Source of the DNA: Coffea arabica
Taxonomy: Eukaryota; Streptophyta; Magnoliopsida; Gentianales; Rubiaceae
Assembly (NCBI RefSeq): GCF_036785885.1
Contig: NC_092330.1
Location: 7,908,525-7,972,524 of the forward strand
DNA: 64,000 nucleotides
Direction: 5' to 3'
Part shown: positions 37,518 through 48,613 of the stretch, piece after piece
Layout of the letters: every line of letters starts with the position of its first letter
Position numbering within the stretch: the stretch's first letter is position 1
Program-made: the position numbers and the translations under genes
The notes under the pieces: model-generated
Seen by the model: only the letters and a program-made list of their open reading frames with translations
What the model was told of the DNA's origin: nothing
Databases searched by the model: none

Positions 37518-37768
37518 ATGCCGAGTGCAGTTGTCCATGACATTATTCTTCACTACAAAGAGAAGAAAATTAGAATTCCCAATGTGGATCCTGATGAGTG
37601 TTCTTACATAGTGCTTCTTAATGATGTTTATGAAAGAGCACTTCATGAAGTTACTGGGAATTTTAATTATCTGTTACATTTGAGATGTGTTATTCCAAGA
37701 AGTGGCAAAACTATGGATGTGAACACTGAAGTTGTTTTTGAAATGTTCAAGAGGCATGAAAATGAGCT
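37518..37768 (+). pseudogene. Unrecognised N-terminal frame inside the MULE
   Basis: The ATG follows an acceptor-like 'aaaacag'. The frame encodes about 84 residues before the junction with the hydrolase fragment. It begins MPSAVVHDIILHYKEKK, contains PNVDPDECSYIVLLNDVYER, and has a Cys-Ile-Pro strand near the end. The size and position would suit the N-terminal region that precedes many plant MULE transposases, but I do not recognise the sequence. Past 37768 the frame runs on 15 codons in the wrong register of the hydrolase sequence and stops at 37812. It is best taken as transposon-derived or a second captured piece. Confidence 0.45.
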
Positions 37769-38344
37769 GTTTTTGGATTGGATGAAGAACTTTTGGAAAT
37801 GGTTCCAAAGCTAGTGCTTGCTGTGCTGTTCCTGTATCCCATCACGCCACAGACTGAAGAAGCAAGAATAAAAAAAGACAGCTTGATCAAGGATCCTAGT
37901 GCTGGAGTATACTTTATGAAACAAACTGTCGGAAATGCCTGTGGAACAATTGAGCTTCTTCATGCCATTGGGAATATTAGTTCAGAGATAAATCTTGTTG
38001 AGGGCTCATACCTGGACAAGTTCTTTAAAACTACGGCAAACATGAACCCAGAGGAACATGCGGCATTCCTTGAAAATGATAGAGAAATGGAAGTTGCTCA
38101 TTCTGTGGCAGCTACTGGTGGTGACACAGAGGCTAGAGATAACGTGAACACCCACTTTATTTGTTTCACATGCGTGAATGGACAACTTTATGGGCTTGAT
38201 GGAAGGAGGTCTGGACCAGTTGCACATGATTCTTCCTCTTCAAGCAGCTTGTTGCATGATGCAGCTAAAGTTATTCGGAAGATGATTGAGAAAAACCCAG
38301 ATTCACTCAACTTCAACGTGATGGCCATTTCAAAAAGGGTTTGA
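37769..38344 (+). pseudogene. Captured ubiquitin C-terminal hydrolase (UCH-L3-like), 5' truncated
   Basis: The frame [14 protein letters not shown] through ISKRV gives 191 residues. It matches the C-terminal four-fifths of plant UCH-L3-type peptidase C12, which removes small adducts from ubiquitin. The oxyanion Gln and catalytic Cys ([10 protein letters not shown]), the His (NTHFICF) and the Asp (LDGR) are all still present. About 40 N-terminal residues are missing, including the start. Plant UCH genes normally have several introns, whereas this copy has none, so it derives from a spliced copy. It lies inside the MULE and is one base out of frame with the upstream frame, so no full enzyme can be made from it as it stands. 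A truncated protein from the internal ATG (KLVLAVLF region) is conceivable but unlikely to fold. Confidence 0.88.
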
Positions 38345-38756
38345 GGAGAATAGACGATGCAACATGAACATCCATTGCTGCCATTGAGGAGTTGAACCAC
38401 TTGGCTAGGACTGTTATTTTGCGCTAGTCATTACATGTAATGACAGAATCAGTTTTACTGGAATTATTAAGCCCTGGAAGAAGTCAGCTGTATCTTCAAA
38501 AATTACCAAGTTATAGTTTTGCCTGATAAGTAAACGATGACTCGTTACTGCTCCTACATACAATGGGGGCAAATTCGGTACAAAATTATGTATCAGCACT
38601 TTTTCTCAAATTTTAAGAAAGCTTTTGCTGGTAGGGACTAAAATTGTTATATATGTCATTCAAGGGGAGGGGAGTGTAATTTTTAATATTAGAGGGTATT
38701 TAAGTGAAATTGTCAAAAACTTTGAGAGAAGTTTCTGAAATTATCCCTTATCAGAT

Positions 38757-39980
38757 TGCAAAACTCATGTTCGCTAGGCCAAAGGAGCTTATCCGAACAA
38801 AATCAGACATTTGCAAATCATAATGGAAGTGTGCCAAATCTCAAGTTTGTAAATATCCCTCAACGTGCCACATAGATGTGCAATTTGGTTTGTTTGGATT
38901 ATAAGTTATTTGAGATATTTGTACTGTAATACTTTTTGTGATGTGATGTATGTGAGATAAAAAGGTGTACTGAAAATTGTAATGATGATATAAGCAAATA
39001 TATTTTGAAAAATAATTAACTGTCCAAAATGTTTGTGCTAAACTGAATACAATTGCGTAATTTTTACCCCGTCTCCAAAGTCCCCGAATTTGCATGAAGA
39101 CTTGGCATAATTTATTTAATGATCTAGGTAAATATAGCTTGAATAATCAAATTGGAAAAACTAAGATCTGTGTATAGTTTATTCAATATAATGGCCAAGT
39201 CAAACACTGAACTCCTTTCATTTAATATTTCAAAGCTTGAGTCAAAATCGATGTCATGTGGATGAATTTCACTACATAATACATGACTGGAATTGCAAAT
39301 TTAAAAAGTAGTTTATTTAAATGAAAGGGCTTTGGTTCCCATGTCATGTTTCAACCTTTTAGAATTTTCACACGTCCGCTTTTCAATAGTCTAAAATAAA
39401 CATGATTCAAAATTGTACAAGTTCCAAAAGTTATACTCAAATCAGGTTTTAGGGAAAAAATTGAGTGTTAAGAAAGTTATAAAATTGCATGTAATTTTGT
39501 TATCATTTATCAATACATATTCATTATGCTAAACTGACTATGGCCAAGACACATCCTAAACTTGTAGGGTAACTCTGGATCCTATCAAAAGTCATAGAAG
39601 TATCTCTTTAGCCTTCCCCACAACAACAATTCAGTTTGTAAGGTACTGTTGGTATACCTAAAAGGTAATTCGCAATTAAAACTACTTACCGTGGCATTCT
39701 AATACGAAACCAAATTGGCTAGGTAAAGTATTTGCTAGCACCCAATATTCAGCGGTACTAATGCTCAGTTAAATGGGTATACATCAAGCTATATAGGTCA
39801 AAAAATCATAAAATTTGCACCATTAGAAACTAGACTCAAAGGCTAAAAATCTTTAAAAGACATCATTAGACGATTCAGGCCACAAACTGGTCCAATTCGA
39901 GTCACAATTCAATGCTATTTTCATTTCTTAACTGTGTAGGTTACGGTTTCCAGCCAACTTTGCAAATTTTCTGGTACTTA
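38757..39980. other. AT-rich intergenic DNA
   Basis: I see no gene, transposon terminus or structured repeat that I can support here. Confidence 0.5.
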
Positions 39981-39990
39981 CAGACAATGA

Positions 39991-40115
39991 GGAGCGACAG
40001 TTTCCTCAATGTCTTTGAACACTAGTTGTAGAGTTTCGATCGAGCCGTTGCTCGTACATGTAATTTTTTTACCATTAAAGCAATGAAATCATCTTATCGT
40101 TTCGAAAAAAAAAAA
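39991..40115 (+). mobile_element. Short poly(A) retroposon (5'-truncated LINE or SINE)
   Basis: A segment of about 125 bp ends in a run of A and is flanked by the direct repeat cagacaatga (39981-39990 and 40116-40125). A poly(A) tail with a variable direct repeat of about 10 bp is the signature of target-primed reverse transcription. The body near 40020-40100 ('aatgaaatcatcttatc' before the tail) resembles a LINE 3' end, but no reverse transcriptase remains. Confidence 0.75.
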
Positions 40116-40187
40116 CAGACAATGAACAGAGTTGGAATTTTATACCACTGAAAACATTTTCAAATCTAGTTTCAAACACAATTGACG

Positions 40188-40703
40188 ATACTTAATTTTG
40201 ACTTTCCTACAACAAGTTATGACTAATTTCCTAAAACTGAGCAGAGGTGACTCTTAGTTGCGAAATTGCTTAAAACTCAAGGTGTTCTTGGTTATCTACA
40301 TTAAAATTCTTCCAATTCCTTGTGTATATCCATGTTAGATTCTTGGTTACAAGTCAGTAGCAATATGTACAAGAAATCACTCCGATTTACGACTGTCCAC
40401 TCTCATTTCCCAACTTATAGTGATCAAACTCATATTTTTCAAATGCAATTGATGGCAATCAATTTTGACTTTCCTATGACAAATTATCGCCATTTCCTAA
40501 AATTGTGCAGAGGTGACGGTTAGCTATGGAATTGCTTAAAACTCAAGGTATTCTTGGTTATCAACATTAAAATTGTTCCAATTCCTTGTCTATATCCATA
40601 TTAGATGCTTGGTTACAAGCCAATAGCAATATGTGCAAGAAATCACTCCGATTATGGATTTCCACTCTCATTTTCCAAGTAATAGTTATCAAACTCATCA
40701 TTT
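40188..40703. repeat. Tandem duplication of about 266 bp
   Basis: Two adjacent copies share 'attttgactttccta', 'gcagaggtgac' (40241 and 40507), 'attgcttaaaactcaaggt', 'ttccaattccttgt' and 'aagaaatcactccgat'. The offset is 266 bases. Open frames in both copies are not conserved. Confidence 0.85.
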
Positions 40704-41505
40704 TTTGGTTCATAAAGATCACCACATTCTATTACGTTCTCTGTTTCCTAATTCTTCAAACAAGAATAAAAGAATCAGAAAGGAGTTTGGCGGCAGGATG
40801 AGATAGACATAGGCAAATTTTGTTTTTTCTCCCTCATATTCTTGTTACAAATATAAGTTATACCCATATTTGAAAACAATTTCTAATTCAGCCACAAATT
40901 TTAGGCTTTTAAAGTTTGGGTATTTAGCAGTGAAAGAAACTGGAAACTACAGCTGGATCTGTTTGGCTAGTGACATTCCGGTGATATGTTTGGTAAAGTT
41001 TTAAGGGCATCCCGGTGTAGTTTCATGAATAGAGACTACAGATCTTTGAATTTCATATCCTCCATTGCAAGTATCAGAAAAGTAAAGACTTTTCCCTATT
41101 AAATGGAGCCATGAAGTTAATCATTCGTCATTCTATGATTACTGCAATTTTTTGAATGTTACAGGTGATTATTTGTGTATTCATCTCTTCCACAGTAGGG
41201 AAGGAAGGATATAAGACATGTAAGGTTCCTGGGTTCCACCTATGAGTGCACTTTTGCCTCTTCTTCAAGGTGATTAGAGATAGTGATTTGTATCTAATGG
41301 TATAAATTCATTATTAGTTGGTCCTAAGGACCTATTTTGTTGCCTATACATGTTGTTAGTTCACGGCTTTGAACATGTTCAATTTGGTTTTGGATAGCAA
41401 CTTGAAAATTCTGTTGCTTGCACTATAATATAGCATTCGATTTTTTTTGTTAGGGTTAGCTCCTAATATTGAGCATTTGCCTAGGTCAGATCGGATTAGA
41501 TACTT
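40704..41505. other. Intergenic DNA before the NLR2 relic
   Basis: No coding region is supported. If an NLR2 gene body once lay here, it has been deleted or eroded beyond my recognition. Confidence 0.4.
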
Positions 41506-41557
41506 TTGAAGCTTGACAATCTAAATGTTGCTCAATGGGATGCCTCTGGTGACAGAA
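41506..41557 (+). pseudogene. NLR2 relic: a scrap of LRR coding sequence
   Basis: The frame LKLDNLNVAQWDASGD matches LKLDSLNVAQWNASSD of NLR1 (coding DNA near 7707-7755) with two or three substitutions. The upstream and downstream frames are broken. The DNA after it is homologous to the NLR1 3' flank, so this is the remaining 3' end of a deleted tandem copy. Confidence 0.85.
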
Positions 41558-42040
41558 GTACTCGTACGTACCACTAAGGATTGGCTGGGTTTGTATTAGA
41601 ATATTAGATCATGAACAAATGGGTATTTTGTTGTGATTCTATATGTATTCACATAGCAGGACGCTTTATTATTACCAACTTATTGGATCCTCCACCTTCT
41701 TTCACCACTTAAACATGATTATTTCACTTGCGAATCTTGAAGCTAGGCTTTTTCAATTTAGTTTTGCTTTCTTATATGTACACTATTCTGGTGACAAAGG
41801 AATTGTACCAGATGCAATATAGGCTCATTAGTACTACTGTTTCTGTCAGTATTGTTACGAAATGGTTTTTGATTCTAGTTGCAAGGGCACCAGTTCTCCT
41901 AATTGTGATGGAAAATCTACTTGAAAGACATGAAAATAATTCCTGTAGTTCATTAAACTAGCATCCCCATATTTGCTTGAGTTGGCTTTCTTGAAAATTG
42001 AAGTAGATCTCTTTTCAAGGAGAAGAAAATCAAATTCTCA
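41558..42040. other. NLR2 3' flank, copy B of the duplicated flank (part 1)
   Basis: This stretch is homologous to about 8085-8620 after NLR1. 'tcctccaccttctttcaccact' corresponds to the 'tcctctgctcggtg...caccact' region near 8090-8130, and 'gacctctcttcaaggtgaagaaaa' near 8592 corresponds to 'atctcttttcaaggagaagaaaa' at 42007. There is no gene. Confidence 0.65.
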
Positions 42041-42045
42041 GCAGA

Positions 42046-43675
42046 TGACAGGTGTCGAGCCTATGCAATAATAATAACTAAAAAGTCCAAATTACCACCA
42101 CAATTAATTATAAAACAAATCCAAGTACTGGAGCAGGGACCCTAGGTGTGCAACGGGTTACTTGATTCACCCTGTTCCCAAAGAGTTTGCTTGGTTCGAT
42201 ATACCAGAATTGTCTATAAAAATATTCAGTTTGCATACAATGGCAAGTAGGGTCGATTCCACAGGGAACGGCTAGGAATTTGTTTCTTTCCAAGTCAATA
42301 GAATAAAATTGGGGATGATTAATGGGATGAAAATGGAAATAAAATAAATAAAATTCAAAAGATAACTCCACAAGTACAATTTACTAAAAATAGTAATTAA
42401 TAAAATTCTACCCAAAGGATCAACTTTTCAGGCACTGTCCAATTAAATGATCATCGATGCAACGATATTTCATTCATCCGTCACTAGGTTGGTTATAGCA
42501 ATCAACAAGTTCTGATAACCAGTTCTTCCTTACTTTTTCGACAGTCAAGGTACGACCATTGACTGCTTCTCTAACGAGAAAACAACCTTAGGTACGACCG
42601 TAGGAATTTAATTATCCAGTTGCATTAAAACTAAAAGAACCCAACCCTAACCAATAAACATGCTAAGAGAGTTTATTTAAATTAGATCTTGCGTTCCCCC
42701 AACATAAAACCAATTATGGTGGTTGTCACTAGATATCAACTAAACGAATAATTACGGATTTAATTTAGTTAATGTGGCAGTAGGCTATTAACTTAAATCA
42801 AATACCCGACCGTTGATATTCAATTAATAAAATACCCATGAACAATTAATCCAGGAAACGCACGAATAGTAACAAATTGGAAGAAATAATGAAAATTCGA
42901 TTAGATCTCACAGATGTTATGGATCGCGCCCTCGCGTCGACCTTTGGGTAGGAGAGAAACCTAGCTGCTCCTCATCGTGTCACTTTCGTTTGATTTGATT
43001 GATAACATCCACGCAATTACCAAAGAATTGGGAAAAGTGAAATAACGCAGAAAGCAAAAAGAAAAGTCTTTAAGTATCTTTTCTTGCTTCGCGTCTGTCC
43101 GGAGAAGAAAAGGAATCAAGCAAAAGTCTTACTCAATTCGTACAAAAGCAATGGCCAAACATCAATTGTTCTCCAGGAAAAAAATAAAGCTAATCTACTA
43201 TGCTCGCGTGAATCTGGCCTTTTCTCTATTCACTACCGAAAAAGAAAAGCACACGTCTGACCCCTCCCAAATTGAAACTAAAGCTACTCTAATCTATTAG
43301 CCATCAATCTAGCTTGTTTTTTTTTTCTTTTTGTAGCGCCGCTAGTAGAAGAAGAAAACGTCTGAGAGTTTCACTTTCTCTAGGGGGCTGGGTTTTGATC
43401 CTATGCATCTGGTTCACGTGGACCTGGTTTCCTAGTTGGCCCTGCTGCTACCAATCCCGCGGGTCCGGCTTTGGGTATTCTTCTAGAGTTTCTGGCATGG
43501 GCACATCATGAAATAGAGAGTCTTCTGGAAATTTGTTTCACGCGATCACTTTTAACACCAACCACCTACAATTTACACATATCAAATATGAGCAAATTCT
43601 CAATTCTTAGCATCATGAGTAGCCAAAATTAGGACAGAATAATAGTGCAAAATATGCCCAATAATTGCTCTATCA
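42046..43675 (-). mobile_element. Solo LTR C, 1630 bp
   Basis: The element starts TGACAGGTGTCGAGCC and ends GCTCTATCA (TGA...TCA), flanked by gcaga on both sides (42041-42045 and 43676-43680). There is no internal region, so it is a solo LTR. The LTR of element D at 61432 is a diverged relative: both share 'ggagcaggga', 'taggtgtgcaa', 'acttgattcaccctgtt' and 'ggtacgacc'. The polypurine tract of D reads on the minus strand, so this LTR is assigned to the minus strand too. Open frames near 43314-43511 are part of the LTR. Confidence 0.9.
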
Positions 43676-43680
43676 GCAGA

Positions 43681-44317
43681 TGTTGGAGAAAAGGAATCCG
43701 GATAAAATCTTGCATCAAGGAATGCTAAGTTCTGTAGAGTGGTGGTTGCAGGTGTCTGTAAAGTCAAAAAAATTTTTCTTTCTTTATGGAAATGGAAACC
43801 CGGAGATTCTATGTTTTATTGTTTCCACCAGATTATGAACCACATGCAAAAGATTTTTTTCAGTTTCCTTTTATTAAGAGCATGACATGATTTACTGTAC
43901 CGTTAAGCATCTTCGTTCTGAGAATGGATGTTGCTCTCTTTTAGTAATTATTTTGATGAATAAGCATACAGCCGAATGAATGAATGAAGAATTTAATTTA
44001 TGGAATCGGAGGTAGGTAATCCCTTTGAATCCTACTAGTGCATACAATCTGTACCTATGTTGGGCTGCTCGATCATGTTCTCGAAGCCAAACTAATCATT
44101 TGCTAAACTATAAATTTTTCTATTTTCCAGTGCCAATTGTTTCTCTTTTCCTTTTACAATCTGATGATATAGAATGACCTTTTAGTATGATAAAACATAT
44201 ATTGTGTCAACTATATATGGACCTTTTAGTATGATAAAACATATATTGTGTCAACTATATATGCAAGGAGATAAACGGGATGGAAACCGTGGGCTGTTGC
44301 TCTTATGATTCTGATGT
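43681..44317. other. NLR2 3' flank, copy B (part 2)
   Basis: This stretch is homologous to about 8640-9210, including 'tctgagaatggat', 'acaatctg', 'tatgttgg', 'atcatgtt' and 'atctgatgatat'. A 44-bp unit around 'gaccttttagtatgataaaa' is duplicated in tandem (44176-44219 and 44220-44263) in this copy only. It is broken at 44318 by the copia insertion. Confidence 0.65.
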
Positions 44318-44322
44318 GAGAT

Positions 44323-44524
44323 TGTTAGAAATATTCACTTGTTTTTAGTTGACCATGTTTATTTGTTTTGTTCTACCTAGTTAGTGGAGTTAGTGGGATA
44401 ATTAGCGGAGTTGTTTTGAACTTTATAAATAGAGCAGTTTCATATTATGAGTTGAGTATCAGATTTACAAAAAAATAAATCTAGTCCTTTGTTTTTCTTA
44501 TTATTTTTCTCAGTAATTGTATCA
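44323..44524 (+). repeat. Copia 5' LTR (202 bp)
   Basis: It begins TGTTAGAAATATTCACTTG and ends GTAATTGTATCA. It is immediately followed by a primer-binding site, tggtaccagagcc (from 44526), close to the complement of the initiator tRNA-Met 3' end used by copia elements. Confidence 0.93.
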
Positions 44525-44525
44525 G

Positions 44526-44538
44526 TGGTACCAGAGCC
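44526..44538 (+). promoter_or_regulatory. Primer-binding site (initiator tRNA-Met)
   Basis: The sequence tggtaccagagcc differs by one base from the canonical tggtatcagagcc. It lies one base after the 5' LTR. Confidence 0.85.
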
Positions 44539-44590
44539 AGGTTCGTGAGTGAAAATATAAATGAGTTGTGAGAGTTGTGTTGGTACCACG

Positions 44591-45250
44591 ATGGGCACCA
44601 ACAACTTTTTGCAGCTAGCAATTCCTTGCTTTGATGGTCACTATGATCAATGGAGCATGCTAATAGAGAAATTCTTGAGATCCAAGAAGTATTGGTAGGT
44701 TGTCAAATCTGGAGTAGTAGAGCCAAAAGACGAAGTAGTATTGTCAAATGTGCAAAAAATGGAGTTGGAAGCATTGAACCTAAAGGATCTTAAAGTCAAG
44801 AATTACCTTTTTCAACCTATTGATCGAGCTATCTTAAAGACAATTCTCAGCAAAGATACCTCCAAACACATTTGCGACTCCATGCAAAAGAAATATCAAG
44901 GAAATATGAAGGCACAACGGGTGCAGCTTCAAACTCTGTGAATCGAATTTGAGACTTTAAACATAAAATCAAGCGAGTGGGTCATAAATTATTTCACAAG
45001 AACGATGACAATTGCTAACAAGATAAGGATCCATGGAGAGAATTTGGACGACGTCACCATTGTCGAGAAGATTTCTCAATCAATGGCAGATTTCACTGCC
45101 ATTGATGCACTTTATAGAGGAATGAATCAAAAGATATTGATGCACTTTCAATTGATGAGTTGCAGAACTCTTTGCTAGTTCATGAGCAAAAAATTAACCA
45201 GCAAGAGAAAGAGGAGCAAGCATTGAAGACTTCAAAAGTCACCCAACATC
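44591..45250 (+). pseudogene. Copia gag, degenerate
   Basis: The frame opens MGTNNFLQLAIPCFDGHYD, the usual beginning of plant copia gag proteins, with an F-D-G-x-x-Y-x-x-W core. In-frame stops occur near 44696 and 44939 and a frameshift near 45130. It is cut by the CACTA insertion at 45255 and resumes after 51854 with an arginine-glycine-rich stretch. The zinc knuckle CYKCYRYGHYQSEC follows near 52029. Confidence 0.85.
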
Positions 45251-45802
45251 AAGACACTACAAGAAAATTGCGTTTCTGTGACAGGCGAAAGTCGTCACTA
45301 AAAATTCAGAAGTCGTCACAAAAAAAAACAGTGACGACTTTTACTGCTGTCACAGAGCTGTCACTAGCTCTATGTCACAAAAGGGGGTCCATGTGACGAC
45401 TGTTGAAAGTCGTCACAAACGATTTCGCTTTTGTGATGACTCTTGTCGTCACTCATTATTGTACATTATGTGACGACTTTTATTGTCACTAAGCTGGCTA
45501 AATTCTTGTCACAATCAACCCTTAGAGTTGTCACATTATGCTTCCATTCAGTGACGACTTTTGTTGTCATTGTTTTCCATCCATAAAAAGTGACCACTTT
45601 CTGGTGTCACTAGTGAAACTTGTTGGCAGTGACAACTTTTTTATTGTCATTTATTTTTTTTGTAAAAAGCAATAATCTAATGTTAATTACGCAACATAGC
45701 TGCCAACAATCATAAAACGTTCATTGAGTAGCAATGAGAAAAAAAAAGCCAACATACGAAAAGAAAGCCAACATTCATTTCCAATAGAAGATCAACCCAA
45801 AT

Positions 45803-45860
<58 letters not shown>
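45803..45860. repeat. (CA)n(TA)n microsatellite
   Basis: A run of about 10 CA units is followed by about 18 TA units. A shorter CA run lies at 46422-46438. Open frames through both are artefacts. Confidence 0.9.
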
Positions 45861-45864
<4 letters not shown>

Positions 45865-46653
45865 GTTGCCTCAAATGAGTCATAAAGCATGCACCATCCA
45901 AAATAAGCCATTCAGTTACAATACTAGTGATTTCCCATCCACAATAGAGAGTAGTAAAGTTCTATACAAAAATATGAGCACGATTCCCATCTAGAACAAA
46001 ACATGAGCACGATAGGCCTTGTAGTCTTCAAATCAAAAACCATCTTCACAGCAATGACTGGCTTCTTCTTCTTGGGAATCGTGTTAGAACCTACACGTTA
46101 CCAAAATTGAAGCAATGAGCACTGGTGTTAAAACTGGAACTACACTTCTAGATAGGCACCATATTATAAAAACTAATGTCACTCTAATTTGAAATTATAG
46201 CAATCTAAGTAAATTGCTTAACACAAAAATAAAGTGAAATTATAGCAAATAAGACAATGAATGTATATTCTGTGAAATATAGAATAACAATACAAACACA
46301 ATAAATATCTGCATGTTCACAAATATATATGCAATAACAATAACAATAACAACAATAAAATCCTAAAATCATTGAGAGCCTAGATGATCGTGAACCACAC
46401 AATATATCAAGAAAAAAAAAACACACACACACACACACAATCACAGGTGCCTCTTTTTCCTTAGCACAAAAAGAAAATTCTGATACAGAAAAATTTAGAT
46501 GAGTTCGACAAAGAAAAAAGTGGAATACATCCCAAAGTGAAAAACCATCTCAAAAGGGGAACTCACGAAACCTAACTGTTGCCTCAATGAGACTTGCCAA
46601 ATTAATTTAAAAGGAAAAATATTTCAACTAGCCGCAAAGTTATGTTTCAAGAA

Positions 46654-46721
46654 GCCACAAAGGCATACTCCCGCCTGAGAGCCACAAAGGCATACTCCCG
46701 CCTGAGAGCCACAAAGTTATG
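46654..46721. repeat. 27-bp tandem repeat
   Basis: The unit 'gccacaaaggcatactcccg' plus 'cctgaga' occurs at 46654 and 46681, with a partial third copy at 46708. The partial copy then runs on like the sequence before the array ('aaagttatgtttcaag'), which suggests replication slippage between these repeats. Confidence 0.85.
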
Positions 46722-47331
46722 TTTCAAGTAGAAGGCAACTGCTCTTACCTTCAAGACATATTGAAGTGCAGAACAAGCAAAGTGTACATATGCCACATAT
46801 AATAACTTTGACTGTCTTTAGCAATTAAGAGATGAAATAGCTATGCTAAAAATATTTGTAGATAAATTACACTTCCACTTGGAGCAGTAGATGCAATATA
46901 ACGCATTTTGAGAGATGACAGGACAAAGGAACCTAAACCAATCCCATCTATTACATCTCAATGTGCTTTGACTGCCAGTGTCATGATCAGCAGCTCAGGG
47001 TAAATTAGTATACAAAAATGTTTCCATGGTAGTAAGGTACAGGAGTAACAGGACAACCTCTGTCCAGGTGCATCCATTAGTTTTGCAGCTGGATAGGCAT
47101 AATCAATGAGATCAACAGAACACAAAGCTCAGAAGGTGCATTTACAAAGACATGCATGTTATTTCAATCTATTACTGAACTTTGCAACCATATATCCTTT
47201 TGATCTGTGTCTAAGGGGCTAAAATTACAAAAAGTAGAGAGATTGAAACGAAGTGAAATTCAAGGCATAGACTAAGAATGAAACATTAATTCCAGAGAAC
47301 TGGTTTGTCAAGATTGTAAAAATGTTCTTAC

Positions 47332-48613
47332 GGTATAGTCCCTTCAAATATGGATGCTGACCACAATTAAGCTCAATTACCACCTCCAGCTGGGGATTGA
47401 TCTCTTTAAATGCTGGCAAATGAGATTCCATGAAAGCCCTGGTGTGTTACGGACATGGTTAGTCCTTTCATTGCGCTAGAAGACGACAGGAATCTACAAC
47501 TTTTTATTTCATACTCTCTCCCATTTAGATTAAAGAGAATTGTCCTTCATCATTAAGATTATATTAATGATATTTTTCTTATCAAAATTGCTTTTCTTTT
47601 GGTGGAACTGTGCTTGTAAACTAGCAGATAACTAATCTAAAGCAGGGAAAACTCGCTTTTTATATAAGCTAAACAAATTGTATTATAAGACCACATCCTG
47701 GACAGTCAAAATGCCATTCAAAAGCAGCAACAATGCCTAGTAGACTATAATTTAACCATTCCTTTAATACATATTTAAAAGATTCGACAGAAATAGTAGC
47801 ATAGGAACTTGCACTGTCAAGTTGGAATTGGCCCAGATATATAGATTTTTGGAGTATGATTGAATTAGGGCCTGTGTCATATAAAGTGTCCGCTTACATA
47901 ACAAGAAAAATGAGTGGACACAATTTAACATAGAGTTCCTGATATTGCCACAAGTAGGATTTCTAATGACTACCACATGTATTCAGTATTCAATGTTATC
48001 CCTTTTAACTTCTATAGTCCTCACAGTAATGGAAATTCGTAACCTACAAAACATTGTGGTAGCAGTCAATCTACATGCATTTAGATATGTTATCTATCCA
48101 TTGCTCTGGTGAAAGAAATTCAGTACTATCTATACACTTGAAAATCACTTTGTATAACCAATGACATTGACCATACATATCAAATAAACATTCAACAACA
48201 AACGAAATGCAAAAGTAAGAATCTAAAATCACTAAAATTGACTTAAGATAATACATTGAGGAGCTATAATTGGAACATTCTCCTCAGAATAGGCTAATCT
48301 AAACTAAAGAGCTATCACACGGTCAAGAAGATAAATTTGTGATGTACAGATTTACCGATTCTCAGGTGATTGCTAGTAACTGGGATTTGAAAAGTATAAA
48401 GATCAAATTTTTGTCCTTTTGAGTATATTCTGCTATTTTCCTGTGGTTGAATCAACGACAAAATCATATCGTACATGTAATCAAGTCAAGTCATTAAAGA
48501 AATTTGTACAGGCAAAAGTTCTGAATACAAGAGCAAGAAATGCAGAAGCAATTAAGAAAAGCATACCTGAGGCCTCTACTACTTCCACCCCAGTCACAAT
48601 AGCTCACAATTTG
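47332..48613 (-). pseudogene. Captured mitochondrial ribosomal protein L43 exons
   Basis: Minus-strand exon A (48613 down to 48567) encodes QIVSYCDWGGSSRGL plus two bases of an Arg codon and ends at a donor GTATGC. Exon B (47438 down to 47332) starts after CACCAG with the third base of that Arg. It continues AFMESHLPAFKEINPQLEVV, then ELNCGQHPYLKGLY, and ends at a donor GTAAGA. Together they match residues about 12 to 50 of the plant large-subunit protein of the L51/S25/CI-B8 fold. The family is known to have the order VSYCxWGGSSRG, then RAFMExxLPAFKE, then GxHPxLKG. The start of the protein and all later exons are missing. The split Arg codon and both splice sites survive, so genomic DNA with its intron was captured. 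Exon A is fused to the transposase-associated frame at 48613, out of frame with it. Confidence 0.87.

Larger units (their letters stand above)
36554..38747 (+). mobile_element. Mutator-like element (Pack-MULE), 2194 bp
   Basis: The terminal inverted repeats are long. About 36554-36640 and 38650-38747 are complementary, starting GGGATAATTTCAGAAA and sharing 'cacttaaataccctctaata' in the inverted sense. The element is flanked by a perfect 9-bp target duplication, ttatcagat (36545-36553 and 38748-38756), as expected for Mutator-like elements. The interior carries an unrecognised reading frame at 37518 fused to a ubiquitin hydrolase fragment. No MULE transposase core is present, so it needs help in trans to move. 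Confidence 0.92.

Noticed and set aside
37769-38344. A live UCH-L3 gene
   Set aside because: The first 40 or so residues and the start codon are missing, there are no introns, and it lies between MULE terminal repeats.
43314-43511. 65-residue frame
   Set aside because: It lies within solo LTR C and has no counterpart in LTR D.
47332-48613. A live mitochondrial L43 gene
   Set aside because: The start and the last exons are missing, the first exon is fused out of frame to transposase sequence, and everything lies inside one CACTA element.
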